A stretch of DNA of 64,000 bases from Vulcanimicrobiota bacterium (GCA_013290125.1 JABCYQ010000009.1:37900-101899), one strand, 5' to 3'. Counted from the stretch's first letter, positions 18,883 through 27,695 are shown. Numbers and translations are program-made. The notes: generated from the letters alone by a model not told the origin.

Positions 18883-19719
18883 CTAACCGACGAAGTCGAT
18901 CTCGCCGACGTCCGGCACCATGCCGGCATCGACTCCGCATCGCAAGAAAAGCCGGATGCTGCTCCGTCCTTCTTCTCCCATGTCGACGGTTCTGCTGTTG
19001 ACGTACATGCCGACGAACTTGTCTGCGGTGGACGTCGCGAGGCCGCGCGCGTATTGCATGGCCCATTGCAAAGCGTCGGCGCGATTGGCCAATCCGAACT
19101 CGATGCTCGCGCGCAACTGGCGCGACGCGTCGCGCTTCACTTCCTCGGGCAAGTCGCGCCTGATCGTGTTCACACCTAAGGGCAGGGGCAGACCAGTGGT
19201 TTCATACCACCACGTGCCGAGATTGACGATGGAACTCAGTCCAAGGCTGGCGTGCGTGAGCTGGCCTTCGTGGATGAGCAGGCCATAGTCCGCTCGCCCC
19301 TGCGCGACGGCTTCCATGATCGTGTCGAACGGCATGACGACCGGCGTGAAATCACCGACGCACAAGCGCAGCGCGAGATACGCACTTGTCATAAGACCGG
19401 GAACGGCGATCGTGGCACCGTGGAGCTTCGCCGCATCGACCGCGTCGCGCGCGACGACGATCGGTCCGTACTCGCGCTCGCCCATGGATGCCCCATGCGT
19501 CAAGATCGCATACTTGTCGGCGACGTACGCGTACGCGTGAACGCTGATGGCCGTCGTGTCGAGCTTGCCTTCCTTCGCCCAGTCGTTGAGCGTCTGGATA
19601 TCGCGCAAGATGTGTTCGTATTGCAGACCGTTCGTCGGCACGCGGCCGCTCGCCAATCCATAGAACATAAAGGCATCGTCTGAATCGGGTGAATGCCCGA
19701 GTGTAAGCGTTCGCGACAT
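18883..19719 (-). CDS. MqnA/MqnD-type periplasmic-binding-fold protein (1,4-dihydroxy-6-naphthoate synthase-like)
   Basis: 278 aa, starting at the ATG of MSRTLTLGHSP (19719); a longer frame runs through the divergent gene and is rejected. The N-terminal LTLGHSPDSDDAFMFYGL matches the MqnD signature region (S-P-x-x-x-D-x-F-x-F). It is followed by DTTAISVHAYAYV, GPIVVAR and TTGLPLPLGVN, which are characteristic of this family. MqnD cleaves cyclic de-hypoxanthinyl futalosine to DHNA in the alternative menaquinone pathway. The SPCPND of classical MqnD is SPDSDD here, and no other mqn genes are nearby, so the exact reaction is less certain than the family. Confidence 0.7.
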   Translation of the reverse strand: MSRTLTLGHSPDSDDAFMFYGLASGRVPTNGLQYEHILRDIQTLNDWAKEGKLDTTAISVHAYAYVADKYAILTHGASMGEREYGPIVVARDAVDAAKLHGATIAVPGLMTSAYLALRLCVGDFTPVVMPFDTIMEAVAQGRADYGLLIHEGQLTHASLGLSSIVNLGTWWYETTGLPLPLGVNTIRRDLPEEVKRDASRQLRASIEFGLANRADALQWAMQYARGLATSTADKFVGMYVNSRTVDMGEEGRSSIRLFLRCGVDAGMVPDVGEIDFVG

Positions 19720-19776
19720 GACGTTTCGTTTCGCGCAGGAAGGCGTTTTCTCCGCCCCCGAATACATGAAGCAATC

Positions 19777-20136
19777 ATGGAAGCAAACTCCCAGCCTGTC
19801 GAAAGCGCAGTCGAAAGCGCGCCGGCTCCGGCGATCACCGAAGAAGCGATCCGCGAAGAATTGAAAAATGTCGTCGACCCGGAGATCGGGCTCGATGTGG
19901 TCAGCCTCGGCCTGATCTACGACATCAAGATCGACGGAGCGAAGGTCGACGTCGTCATGACCCTCACGTCGCCCGGCTGCCCGGTGGCCGGTTCTTTCAT
20001 GGCGAGCGTTCAATCCGCAGTCGCGCAGGTGCCCGGCGTCGCCGATTGTCATGTGGACCTCACGTTCTCTCCCCCATGGGATCCGCGCACCATGGCGAGC
20101 GACGAGGCCAAGATGATGATGGGCTTCTACTATTAA
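19777..20136 (+). CDS. SufT/PaaD-like (MIP18, DUF59) Fe-S assembly protein
   Basis: 119 aa. An Ala/Pro/Glu-rich N-terminal tail precedes a single DUF59 domain (from about residue 20): VVDPEIGLDVVSLGLIYDI, TLTSPGCPVAG with the reactive Cys, and FSPPWDPRTM near the C-terminus. Members help load Fe-S clusters on client proteins. The ATG at 19777 is the first giving only this domain. The stop codon overlaps the presumed ATT start of the ABC ATPase gene, so the product is coupled to an exporter, a pairing that has no obvious functional reason. Confidence 0.88.
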   Translation: MEANSQPVESAVESAPAPAITEEAIREELKNVVDPEIGLDVVSLGLIYDIKIDGAKVDVVMTLTSPGCPVAGSFMASVQSAVAQVPGVADCHVDLTFSPPWDPRTMASDEAKMMMGFYY

Positions 20137-20869
20137 CAACGCCGTCTCTATCCGGCGCCTTAGCAAACGATTCGGAACGATCTCGGCAGTAGACGACCTC
20201 TCGTTCGATGTCGCGCAGGGCGAGTTTTTTGGCTTTCTCGGGCCCAATGGCGCGGGCAAGACCACCACGATCAACGCGATCGTCGGATTGGCGACGTTCC
20301 ACGAAGGGACGATCGAAGTCTTCGGTCACGACGTCGTGCGCGATTTCCGCGCGACGCGGGCTCTCATCGGCCTCTCGCCGCAGGAATACAACTTCGACCG
20401 CTTCCTCACCGTCGAAGAGATATTGGTCTTCCAGGCCGGATATTTCGGCGTACCCGCGCGCGAGGCGAAGCGGCGCACTGCCGCGCTGCTCGAGCGTTTT
20501 GGCCTGACCGACAAACGGCGCGCCACGCCGCTGCAGCTCTCGGGCGGCATGAAGCGCCGGCTCACGCTCGCGCGTGCCCTGGTCCACCAGCCGCGCATGC
20601 TCATCTTGGACGAACCTACAGCGGGCATGGATGTGGAGCTGCGGCTTGAGCTCTGGGATTTCTTGCGCGAGTTGAACGCCGACGGCATGACGATCCTCAT
20701 GACATCGCACTACCTCGAAGAGGTCGAACTGCTCTGCCAGCGCATCGGTATCATCAACGAAGGCCGCTTAGTCGCCCTTGAAGACAAGAGCTCGCTGATG
20801 GAGCGGCACGGCTCGGCGTCGCTGCAGGACATCTTCCTCGACCTGGTCGGGAGGCACGCGCGTGGTTAA
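20132..20869 (+). CDS. ABC-2 exporter ATP-binding protein (YadG/NodI-like), apparent ATT start
   Basis: 245-aa ATPase with SIRRLSKRFG at the N-terminus, Walker A GPNGAGKTT, Q-loop LSPQEYNF, signature LSGGMKRR, Walker B LILDEPTAGMD and switch His in TSHYLEEV. The frame is closed by a TGA at 20117-20119. Between there and Walker A it contains no ATG, GTG or TTG; the first such codon (TTG at 20288) would delete Walker A. The only sensible start is ATT at 20132, which overlaps the upstream TAA and would read I/M-N-N-A-V-S. Either a rare ATT start is used or the assembly has one wrong base. The 3' end overlaps the permease start by 8 bases. Confidence 0.85.
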   Translation: MNNAVSIRRLSKRFGTISAVDDLSFDVAQGEFFGFLGPNGAGKTTTINAIVGLATFHEGTIEVFGHDVVRDFRATRALIGLSPQEYNFDRFLTVEEILVFQAGYFGVPAREAKRRTAALLERFGLTDKRRATPLQLSGGMKRRLTLARALVHQPRMLILDEPTAGMDVELRLELWDFLRELNADGMTILMTSHYLEEVELLCQRIGIINEGRLVALEDKSSLMERHGSASLQDIFLDLVGRHARG

Positions 20870-21626
20870 CTACGTCGGATTGTTCACGCTCGTGCGGCGC
20901 GAGATGAAGCGAACGCTGATGGTCATCAATCAGGTGATCTGGCCGCCCGTCATCATGACGCTGCTCTTCCTCTTCATCTTCGGCTTGTCGCTCGGCTCGC
21001 GGATCAAGACGCTTGGCGGCGTCTCGTACGTCGAGTTCCTGATGCCCGGCCTCGTGATGCTCAACGTCATCTCGTCGAGCTACGACGAAGCGTCGTCATC
21101 GATCTTCCAGCACCGCTTCATGAATTCGATCCAGGAGCTGCTCGTCGCGCCGCTGTCGTATCTCGAACTGCTCGTCGGCTTTCTCACCGGCAGCGTCCTG
21201 CGCGGCATGGTCATCGGCACTATGGTCATGTTCATCGGCCTGCTTGTGGTGCACGTCGGGCCGGGAAATATCGGAGTCTATCTTTTCTTCATGGCGATGA
21301 CGTCGCTTTTGTTCTCGGCGATCGGTATGGTCGGCGGCTTGCTCGCGAAGACCTGGGACAATCTCGCGATCGTCAACACGTTCATCATCACGCCGCTCAC
21401 ATACGTCGGCGGCGTGTTCACAAGCCTAGCGCTGTTGCCGGCATTCGTCCAGCGCTTCGCGCTCATCAATCCCATGCAGTACATGGTCGACGGCTTTCGG
21501 TATTCGTACACGGGATCGGTCGATATCAGCTTGGCGGCCGATGCGGCTGTGGTGAGCGTTCTTGCGGCTATCGTGCTCGTGGTGGCGTTCGAGATGATGC
21601 GCCGGGGCGTCAACCTGCGCGTCTAG
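20862..21626 (+). CDS. ABC-2 type permease (YadH/NodJ-like)
   Basis: 254 aa, six predicted transmembrane segments, with the ABC2_membrane features EFLMPGLVMLNVISSSYDEASSSIF and NPMQYMVDGFRYSYTG characteristic of YadH/NodJ exporters. The GTG start at 20862 lies inside the ATPase gene end. With the ATPase it forms a complete exporter of two half-type subunits; the substrate (lipid, polysaccharide or drug) is unknown. The stop is 2 bases from the end of the converging thioesterase gene. Confidence 0.92.
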   Translation: MVNYVGLFTLVRREMKRTLMVINQVIWPPVIMTLLFLFIFGLSLGSRIKTLGGVSYVEFLMPGLVMLNVISSSYDEASSSIFQHRFMNSIQELLVAPLSYLELLVGFLTGSVLRGMVIGTMVMFIGLLVVHVGPGNIGVYLFFMAMTSLLFSAIGMVGGLLAKTWDNLAIVNTFIITPLTYVGGVFTSLALLPAFVQRFALINPMQYMVDGFRYSYTGSVDISLAADAAVVSVLAAIVLVVAFEMMRRGVNLRV

Positions 21627-21628
21627 CG

Positions 21629-22093
21629 CTAGTTCACCACTCTGCTCTTCGAGGTCAGCACGGTCAGCGGACGGCCTTCGTATTTCTCGATTTGCATCCG
21701 CCGCTCGTCAGATAACGGTATCGACCTGCCGGTCGTCACATCGAACATGACCTGGGCGGTGTTGACCTCGGCGATGAGCAGACCGGTGTCGGCATTCTTG
21801 ATCTCGTGCTCGACGAGAAAACTCGAGCGGCGAAGTTCGGTGACTCGGCAACCCACGGTGAGCTTGTCGCCGAGATGGGCCGGCGCCTGATAGCGCGCGG
21901 TGAGTTCTGCCAACACGAAGTCGAACTCCTCGACTTTCGTGATGCCCGTTATCACCATCCAGTACTCGTTGCGGACGGTCTCGCAATACGTGAGATATTG
22001 CGCGTGGTTGACGTGGCGCATGCCGTCGATGTCGCGGAACGCTACCGTGATCGGGCGGATGAATTTGAAACGCGATTCAGGCACGTCGGTCAA
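21629..22093 (-). CDS. Acyl-CoA thioesterase, 4HBT hotdog fold
   Basis: 154 aa. The N-terminal half carries the 4-hydroxybenzoyl-CoA thioesterase pattern: FRDIDGMRHVNHAQYLTYCETVR. The acidic residue and His-Val-Asn expected near the active site are present, and a beta-rich C-terminal half includes SSFLVEHEI. YbgC/FadM-like proteins hydrolyse acyl-CoA in the cytoplasm. It is the last gene of a minus-strand group of three with gaps of 20-27 bp. Confidence 0.88.
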   Translation of the reverse strand: MTDVPESRFKFIRPITVAFRDIDGMRHVNHAQYLTYCETVRNEYWMVITGITKVEEFDFVLAELTARYQAPAHLGDKLTVGCRVTELRRSSFLVEHEIKNADTGLLIAEVNTAQVMFDVTTGRSIPLSDERRMQIEKYEGRPLTVLTSKSRVVN

Positions 22094-22120
22094 AGACTCC
22101 TTATCGTGGCGAGCGATGGG

Positions 22121-22996
22121 TCAGCGCTCCTTGTTGCGTTCGGCCAGCGCCTTGACGACTTTGAGCGCGATCGCGCCGCCGGGCACGACGAGGTTGATGG
22201 TCTCGGCGCCGAGGTCGAAGAGCGTCTCGGGTTGGAAGATCGCGCCGAGTGACGGCGCCGATTTGTCGGTGTCGGCCCGCATCTCACCGGTGATCGCATC
22301 GAGCGAAAAATGGGCCGTCTTGTTTTTGGATGGCCACGAGAACGTGAACGCAAACAATGGGCGGAAATACAGATCGATGCGGTCGACGGTGACGGTCTCT
22401 TCAGTCACTTCGTCGGCTTCCGGCGGTTTCACATCGTCGCCTAAGAGCGTGCGCACGACCGTGGATGCGCGCACCGTCGGCGTGATGACCTGAGCGTTCT
22501 CCGGCGCGAACGTGCCGTCGGGGATGACCGAGTTCGGGGCTGCGACGTACGGTCTGGCGTCGATGGGCTTGCCGCTGACGCCGTCGAGCCAGAGATCTTT
22601 GCTCTCTTCGCGGATGTAGTGCTCGACGACCGGAACCGCTATCTGCGGCTGCTGGCCCGGCGTGACCGTGTGCTCGGTGCCGCCGACGCTGACGGTCTTC
22701 ACATACAGCGCCTTGACGGGGACGTTGTACGTCTCGCGCCGATCGTAGACGAATCTCAGCCGCGATGTGGCGTGCCACATCGGCTCATATCGCAGGCCAT
22801 TCTCTTCGATGTCGATGTCGGTGTCTTTGGGTCGCTGAAGCAGTCGCATCATCGCGCCGAATGCCGACGGTTTGAATGCTGCCGCCCGCCCGCGCGCTTC
22901 AGCCGCAGACATGCTCGTTGTGAGGCAATATGCGCCTTTTTCGGCGATCACCACATCCATGAGCGGCTGCCTTCGTGCTACGGGGTCGAAATCCAT
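22121..22996 (-). CDS. Conserved-looking protein of unknown function
   Basis: 291 aa without clear signal peptide or membrane helix. Two similar blocks can be seen: YEPMWHATSRLRFVYDRR (about residue 70) and YFRPLFAFTFSWPSKNK (about 210). Each block contains an aromatic-P-hydrophobic-x-x-hydrophobic stretch and is followed by a D-x-x-(S/T)-G-(K/E) element, suggesting an internal repeat reminiscent of PepSY/YpeB-like modules. An alternative start is the ATG at 22960. The gene lies 20 bp after the secreted-protein gene and 27 bp before the thioesterase. Function not recognised. Confidence 0.6.
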   Translation of the reverse strand: MDFDPVARRQPLMDVVIAEKGAYCLTTSMSAAEARGRAAAFKPSAFGAMMRLLQRPKDTDIDIEENGLRYEPMWHATSRLRFVYDRRETYNVPVKALYVKTVSVGGTEHTVTPGQQPQIAVPVVEHYIREESKDLWLDGVSGKPIDARPYVAAPNSVIPDGTFAPENAQVITPTVRASTVVRTLLGDDVKPPEADEVTEETVTVDRIDLYFRPLFAFTFSWPSKNKTAHFSLDAITGEMRADTDKSAPSLGAIFQPETLFDLGAETINLVVPGGAIALKVVKALAERNKER

Positions 22997-23015
22997 ACCG
23001 GGCGGGAACCCGGGT

Positions 23016-23966
23016 TCACTCCTGCATCGCAGACGTGCTGCCGCGATCGAAGAACAGATAGTCGTCGATCGAATCGAAGAAATGGTAGTGCCCGAGCGTA
23101 TAGGTCAACTGGTCGTAGACCGATGATCCCAGGCCGAAGAATGAGCCGCCGTCGCGAAGACTCGACGTCGTGCTCTCCTCGCGAAGCAGCCACTGGCCAT
23201 GGAAGTTCATGTACCGTATATCCCAGTTGGCGGTGGTCGCGGAACAGCCGTTGAAGATCCCGGCGACCGTCAAGCGCTCGGGCTGAAACGTCGCCTCGTC
23301 CACCCACATCCCACGCACCCGATATTCGCCTGGGTCCTCGACCGCCGTGAGCGCCAAATGCCAGCATGGCCCCGCGTCGCACTGTTCTTCACCGACGAGC
23401 GTGGCCGTATAGTATCGCGCCGTGACCGTCACTCGGCCGAGCACCGCGGCGTTCGCGTCGCTCGTGGCTTGCGGATGCGGATGGAAATCCACCGCCGAAC
23501 GCGGTACGAATCCGAAGGAGTAGTACGGCGAGATGCGCGGCACACCGTATGGCGTATTGACGCCCTCGTGGGGAGAGAAATCCCACCCGAGAATCGAGAA
23601 TCGCGTGCCGTATACGCTGGGCTGCTCGTTTGACGAATAGAGCGGCGCTTGCTGCGTGATGACGAAGTCGTCCGCCGTTCGCACCCACGCTTGGAAGCCT
23701 TCGGCGTAGAGCGATCCCCGGACTTTCGCGCGCACGTCGACGAGATAGCGCATATACGGCGGATACGTACGGTCGCGCCACGTCTGCACGGCGCGGTCCA
23801 AGATCGTATCGGCCTTGGTCGCGATAGTCGGATCGCCTGCAGACGGCGTCGGCTGTGTGGTCGCTACTGCCGCCGGCGCCGGAGCCGCCGCCGCGATCTG
23901 CGAAAGCGATGGCGCGGATAGCCCGACCACGATCGCTGCGGCAAGCGGCGCCAATGAACCGATCAT
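23016..23966 (-). CDS. Secreted protein of unknown function
   Basis: 316 aa starting at the ATG of MIGSLAPLAAAI (23966), which gives a clean signal peptide (cleavage near AAAAP); a 37-residue in-frame extension lacks signal character. After an Ala/Pro/Thr linker comes a beta-rich domain with TYPPYMRYLVDV, FSILGWDFSPHEG, CDAGPCWHLALTA, RGMWVDEATFQPERLTV and YMNFHGQWLLREE. The layout (predicted change upon maturation, MWVDEATF) recalls LolA/LolB-type lipoprotein-binding or DUF-type outer-membrane proteins. I cannot assign it. It diverges from the cupredoxin gene. Confidence 0.65.
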   Translation of the reverse strand: MIGSLAPLAAAIVVGLSAPSLSQIAAAAPAPAAVATTQPTPSAGDPTIATKADTILDRAVQTWRDRTYPPYMRYLVDVRAKVRGSLYAEGFQAWVRTADDFVITQQAPLYSSNEQPSVYGTRFSILGWDFSPHEGVNTPYGVPRISPYYSFGFVPRSAVDFHPHPQATSDANAAVLGRVTVTARYYTATLVGEEQCDAGPCWHLALTAVEDPGEYRVRGMWVDEATFQPERLTVAGIFNGCSATTANWDIRYMNFHGQWLLREESTTSSLRDGGSFFGLGSSVYDQLTYTLGHYHFFDSIDDYLFFDRGSTSAMQE

Positions 23967-24147
23967 GAATGCTGCGCCTGGACCCCCAGATTTTCTACGT
24001 CGAATGCGGAGTAGGCTTTGGACCCCGGCCGAAAACCGCCTCCTCGACGTAGTGTACCCAACCGGACTCACAATCACCCGAGAAATGGCGAGCGTCCGCT
24101 CGTACCGAACCCGGCCGTGGTCACCTATCCTCTCTGGAGCTATCTGT

Positions 24148-24663
24148 ATGTCGAGTTCAACATTCGCAGCCTCGGTTTTGATCGTCTCCGTTCTGTTCGC
24201 CGGATCAAGCGTGACGGCCGCAAATGGCGTGCCTGGTCCCGTCTACATCCACATGAACGGCGGCAATCATTTTCTCGAACCCGTCGTTGCCGTCGTACCG
24301 GGCGAGCAAATCGTCTTCGTCAGCCAAGATACAGGCGGCGCGCACACGATTGTCGGATTCGATCCGACAACGGGGCAGCCGATCGGACCGATCAACGGAT
24401 TAGTTCAGGCTTCGAAGAGCGATGCGGTCACGACATATGCCGTCCGCATCAGTCGCGCCGGCGTGTACAACTATTACTGTTCCATTCATGCATCGCTCGC
24501 GAAGATGTTAGGGGGCGCGGTTCAGCCTGCGGTGCGCCCCGGGGTTGACGGCTTCAAAGGTGCAATGGCCGGCGTGGTGATCGTGACGACCGACAGCGCG
24601 CTCCTTCAAGGTAATCCGGCGACCAGCCGCGAGAAGGTAGTCCCCGGCTACTTCGGCGGCTAA
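24148..24663 (+). CDS. Exported cupredoxin (plastocyanin/azurin-like)
   Basis: 171 aa. The ATG at 24148 has GGAG nine bases upstream and begins a signal peptide (about residues 1-25). The mature part is a type 1 copper domain: first His in GGAHTIVGFD, then YNYYCSIHASLAKM with Cys, His and Met correctly spaced. A C-terminal tail of about 35 residues follows. It is a likely small periplasmic electron carrier and could serve the NirK-like protein at 5096 or another copper enzyme. It is the first gene of a run of secreted-protein genes on this strand. Confidence 0.82.
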   Translation: MSSSTFAASVLIVSVLFAGSSVTAANGVPGPVYIHMNGGNHFLEPVVAVVPGEQIVFVSQDTGGAHTIVGFDPTTGQPIGPINGLVQASKSDAVTTYAVRISRAGVYNYYCSIHASLAKMLGGAVQPAVRPGVDGFKGAMAGVVIVTTDSALLQGNPATSREKVVPGYFGG

Positions 24664-24692
24664 CACGCCGTTTCAAAGGAAAGGACCCGGCT

Positions 24693-25109
24693 TTGAAAAG
24701 CATGACAATCCCCATCGCTCTCGTAGTCGCGGCGTCCATCACCGCTAGTCTTGCCAGCGGAAGTCCACGAGCGCAAGCGGACAACGTGTTCACCACGTGC
24801 CCGGCCTTCACTGGACATGCATGGGTCAATCCGTATCCGCCGCACAACGGCGGAACGACCTTCCAGCTTGGGCTGAGCGGCAAGGGCGTCGATTGCGCGT
24901 TCGCCGCGACGTGGGCGAAGAAGTTCACGGCGCAGCATTTCTCCACGGGCGGCAACGGGCTGAGTTTCGCAAATCCCAAGGGGCCCGCGGGCTGGAAATG
25001 TCATGCCGGATTGGATCAGAAAGGCTTCGCCTACCAAGGCAGTTGCACGAAAGACAATAGCATGGTAAAGGGCATCTCCACAACTTTTGATTGGAGTCCG
25101 AACAGTTGA
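24693..25109 (+). CDS. Small secreted protein
   Basis: 138 aa. TTG at 24693 is favoured over ATG at 24702 because AAAGGAAAGGAC is correctly spaced from it. Signal peptide to about residue 30 (ending AQADN). The mature part has four Cys (TTCPAF, VDCAFA, WKCHAG, GSCTKD), compatible with two disulphides, and is rich in Gly, Lys and aromatic residues. The stop overlaps the next start (TGATG). No family recognised. Confidence 0.65.
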   Translation: MKSMTIPIALVVAASITASLASGSPRAQADNVFTTCPAFTGHAWVNPYPPHNGGTTFQLGLSGKGVDCAFAATWAKKFTAQHFSTGGNGLSFANPKGPAGWKCHAGLDQKGFAYQGSCTKDNSMVKGISTTFDWSPNS

Positions 25110-25672
25110 TGCGTGTCATCGCGGTAGTGCTTTGCGGGTTTGCGCTCTGCGTGCTCGGCGCATGTGCTAAAAATTCCACGACGACCACGCAATCGACCGC
25201 GACGGCGTCGCCTGAGGCGACTGATTCTGGCGGCGCGATCGTGGGTGCGGATTCGATGCCGACGCCGGTTTCATCGCCGACGCCGCCGTGGGGCAAGTTC
25301 GATTTCAGTCCCGACCTCGTCGTCGCGTTCACGCCGGTGTGCTTCGCGGCACCAGCGGGCGCTGATCCGAAAAGCGGCTACACGCTGAATTTCGGGGATA
25401 ACGACCAAATTAGCTACGGCAAACTGCGCATACCCGACTATGCCGGCGCGGACGGCACGTTCAGCGAATCGGATAAACTGCTTGCGTCGGATCCGGCGCT
25501 CGCGATCGTCTTCAAGACGAATTCGTTCGTGGCGACCAAAGACAGCACGATCGCCACGAGCCTGACTGAACACGGGCTCCACGGGGTCGCGCAGTTGGGA
25601 GATTTCAGTTTGAACGGCAGTACGGCGAACGTCGGTTCAATCACGTGGGAATGCGCGGCACTAACACAATAG
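25109..25672 (+). CDS. Small lipoprotein of unknown function
   Basis: 187 aa. The ATG at 25109 overlaps the upstream stop (TGATG), so the two are coupled. N-terminal lipoprotein signal with LGAC lipobox at about residues 17-20, then a Thr/Ser/Ala-rich linker to about 55, then a folded domain containing two Cys (VCFAAP, WECAAL). Its closing element TANVGSITWECAALTQ is followed by the stop, which lies inside the next gene. Probably envelope-associated; function not recognised. Confidence 0.65.
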   Translation: MRVIAVVLCGFALCVLGACAKNSTTTTQSTATASPEATDSGGAIVGADSMPTPVSSPTPPWGKFDFSPDLVVAFTPVCFAAPAGADPKSGYTLNFGDNDQISYGKLRIPDYAGADGTFSESDKLLASDPALAIVFKTNSFVATKDSTIATSLTEHGLHGVAQLGDFSLNGSTANVGSITWECAALTQ

Positions 25673-26649
25673 CGGGCCTTGCTGGCGTGGCCGTCACGTT
25701 TGTCGTCGTGAGCGCCGCTCTCGGCGATCTCTCGCCGGCGCCGCGCGTCGATGTGGCTTATGACATGATCGCTCGGATCATCGTCTCGGGAACGCCGCCT
25801 CCGCCGGATAGTTTCGAAGCTGATTCGGAGCGGCTCGCCACAATGCCGCCACCGAAGTACAACAGCGGAGCCGGCATCGCGAGCACGGGAACTGCGACCG
25901 GACTCCTCGGCGGACTCTTGAGCGCCATACCTGGCGTGGGTTCGTTCCTTGCGATGGGCGCTTCGATGGCTGCCGGTGCGGCCGAGAACGCCGCCCAAAA
26001 ACGAGCCCAAGACGAGAACGCCGCTCAGTCCAGGGCTCTCATGAGCGCCGGAAGGATCACGCAGTTCGCGTATTATCGCGGCTGGCGGCGAGTCTCGACT
26101 GGACCATTCACAACCATCGATAAACCGGATCAAGGTCTCACTCTCATCCTTGATTCCACAAAACTCACGTATACGGCGCAGCGCGTCGACCCCGACATAC
26201 CCACGTACACAGTAGACGCGACGCCGGCGCCAGTCGCGAGCGTTGTCGGAACGCCCGCACTCACCAAGCTACCGCCGGTGATGATCGACCACTATGCCAC
26301 GCGCGGATATCATTTGTCCGGCGTCATCGATGCCGCGCAAGCTGTCGGCTGGTGTACAGTGGGGCGCCACGACGTCGACATCGTCGAATATGTCGCGGAC
26401 ATACAGGATCCAGAAAATCAGCCGGCCGCGGCGCAAGACCCGGCGAGCGTGCTCGCAGGCGCATGCCAGCCGACGACGACGGCGTCGGCCATTGAGCCAG
26501 GCAAACTGGTCTTGTACCGATCATTCTCACTGCAGCCGAGCGTCGCGGGAGATGTGACGATCGTGACGGAGCTCGGCAACGTGCGAAACACAGACGTTCG
26601 CGACGCCGATCTCTTCTCACCCCCAGCCGACTATAACGAGGAGCACTGA
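25651..26649 (+). CDS. Secreted protein of unknown function with Gly/Ala-rich helix
   Basis: About 332 aa; starts considered are ATG 25651 and GTG 25645. N-terminal hydrophobic signal (AGLAGVAVTFVVVSAALG). Around residues 75-125 is a Gly/Ala-rich stretch (GLLGGLLSAIPGVGSF, then AAGAAENAAQKRA) that could be a membrane-active or amphipathic hairpin. The C-terminal two thirds are beta-rich (YYRGWRRVSTGPFTTI, YHLSGVIDAAQAVGWCTVG). It overlaps the lipoprotein gene by 22 bases and is followed after 1 base by the next gene, so the group is an operon. Confidence 0.62.
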   Translation: MRGTNTIAGLAGVAVTFVVVSAALGDLSPAPRVDVAYDMIARIIVSGTPPPPDSFEADSERLATMPPPKYNSGAGIASTGTATGLLGGLLSAIPGVGSFLAMGASMAAGAAENAAQKRAQDENAAQSRALMSAGRITQFAYYRGWRRVSTGPFTTIDKPDQGLTLILDSTKLTYTAQRVDPDIPTYTVDATPAPVASVVGTPALTKLPPVMIDHYATRGYHLSGVIDAAQAVGWCTVGRHDVDIVEYVADIQDPENQPAAAQDPASVLAGACQPTTTASAIEPGKLVLYRSFSLQPSVAGDVTIVTELGNVRNTDVRDADLFSPPADYNEEH

Positions 26650-26650
26650 A

Positions 26651-27472
26651 TTGAGAAGTCATTGTTTGACACGCGATCTTGTTCTTGTCGCTGTCGCCGT
26701 CGCTTGCATCGCTGCACCCGCCAGTGCGGCAAGCCGCGCAGTCGGCGACCAACTAGTGTACACGCTCAAGAGCACGAGCGATACGCCAATGCCAGCCGGC
26801 TTGCCCGCCATCGCTCGGGGTCAATATGAAGCGACGCGGGCGATGGCGAACGGCACCATCACCACGCTGACGCTCCACATCGACTCGCTGAATCTTGACG
26901 GCAGCGCCAAAGCGACCGGAACGGCCATCCAATCGCTCCCTTCGGGAACGAACCCGATGGCGGTCAAGACGATGGCTATGCAGGGCAGGGCCTTAGAAGC
27001 GACGATCCTCGCCGACGGCGGGATCGTTCCCAAGTATGACGCGCCAAATGTCGATCCGACGACTGTGGGAACGATGTCGCACGCGCAGCAAACCGCGATG
27101 GCGGATCAGTTCAACGCGAACTACGCCGGAGGATTGGTCAAAGGTCACGTTGGCGACTTCAACGAGTTCGCGCTCGGCTGTTCGAAGCGGAGTTCGTTCA
27201 AAACGGGTGATGCCTGGCGGCTTGTGGACGCGACCACATCCACGACATGGACGTTTGCGGTGACGGGCGCCGACCAGGTCGCAGGCCATAAGGTCGCGCT
27301 CATCACGATGAGCACGAGCTTTGCCAGCCAGAACATGACGTCGAAGCGGAACGCGACCGGCGACTATGACGCAGATCAGCACCTAGTCGTTGTATTCCAC
27401 GAAGATAGCCAATCGACGAACAGCGCGATATCCGGCACGACCACGATGACCGAGGACATCGCACTTCGATGA
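26651..27472 (+). CDS. Secreted protein of unknown function
   Basis: 273 aa with a TTG start directly after the upstream stop, preceded by GAGGAG. Signal peptide to about residue 29 (ending APASAAS). The mature domain contains repeated amphipathic beta strands: GDQLVYTLKSTSDTPMP, ITTLTLHIDSLNLDG and TSTTWTFAVTG, ending in TTTMTEDIAL. The pattern suggests a beta-sandwich or barrel-like carrier. Last large gene of the secreted-protein operon. No family recognised. Confidence 0.62.
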   Translation: MRSHCLTRDLVLVAVAVACIAAPASAASRAVGDQLVYTLKSTSDTPMPAGLPAIARGQYEATRAMANGTITTLTLHIDSLNLDGSAKATGTAIQSLPSGTNPMAVKTMAMQGRALEATILADGGIVPKYDAPNVDPTTVGTMSHAQQTAMADQFNANYAGGLVKGHVGDFNEFALGCSKRSSFKTGDAWRLVDATTSTTWTFAVTGADQVAGHKVALITMSTSFASQNMTSKRNATGDYDADQHLVVVFHEDSQSTNSAISGTTTMTEDIALR

Positions 27473-27485
27473 TGGGGATGGATTC

Positions 27486-27605
27486 ATGAACGACACCGAT
27501 ACCTCAAATGCACTCGCAGAGATCATCGCGCTGCTCAAAAGCATCGATCATGAGGTCAAGAAGATCGCCGCCGAGGTCGCAGACGCTGAAAAACCGGCGC
27601 CCTGA
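27486..27605 (+). CDS. Short acidic helical protein (39 aa)
   Basis: Starts at ATG 27486 after GGGGATGG, 13 bases behind the preceding stop. It encodes 39 residues with a heptad-like helical pattern (LAEIIALLKSIDHEVKKIAAEVADAE). The composition and ribosome binding site make it a credible small gene, but its size prevents certainty. Confidence 0.4.
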   Translation: MNDTDTSNALAEIIALLKSIDHEVKKIAAEVADAEKPAP

Positions 27606-27695
27606 AACCGGGCTGAATGCTAGTTGCGCCGAGTCGGTAACGCAAACCGTCGGCGTCGGTCATACTCATATATTGCGTCACTTGGAGGCAATAGG

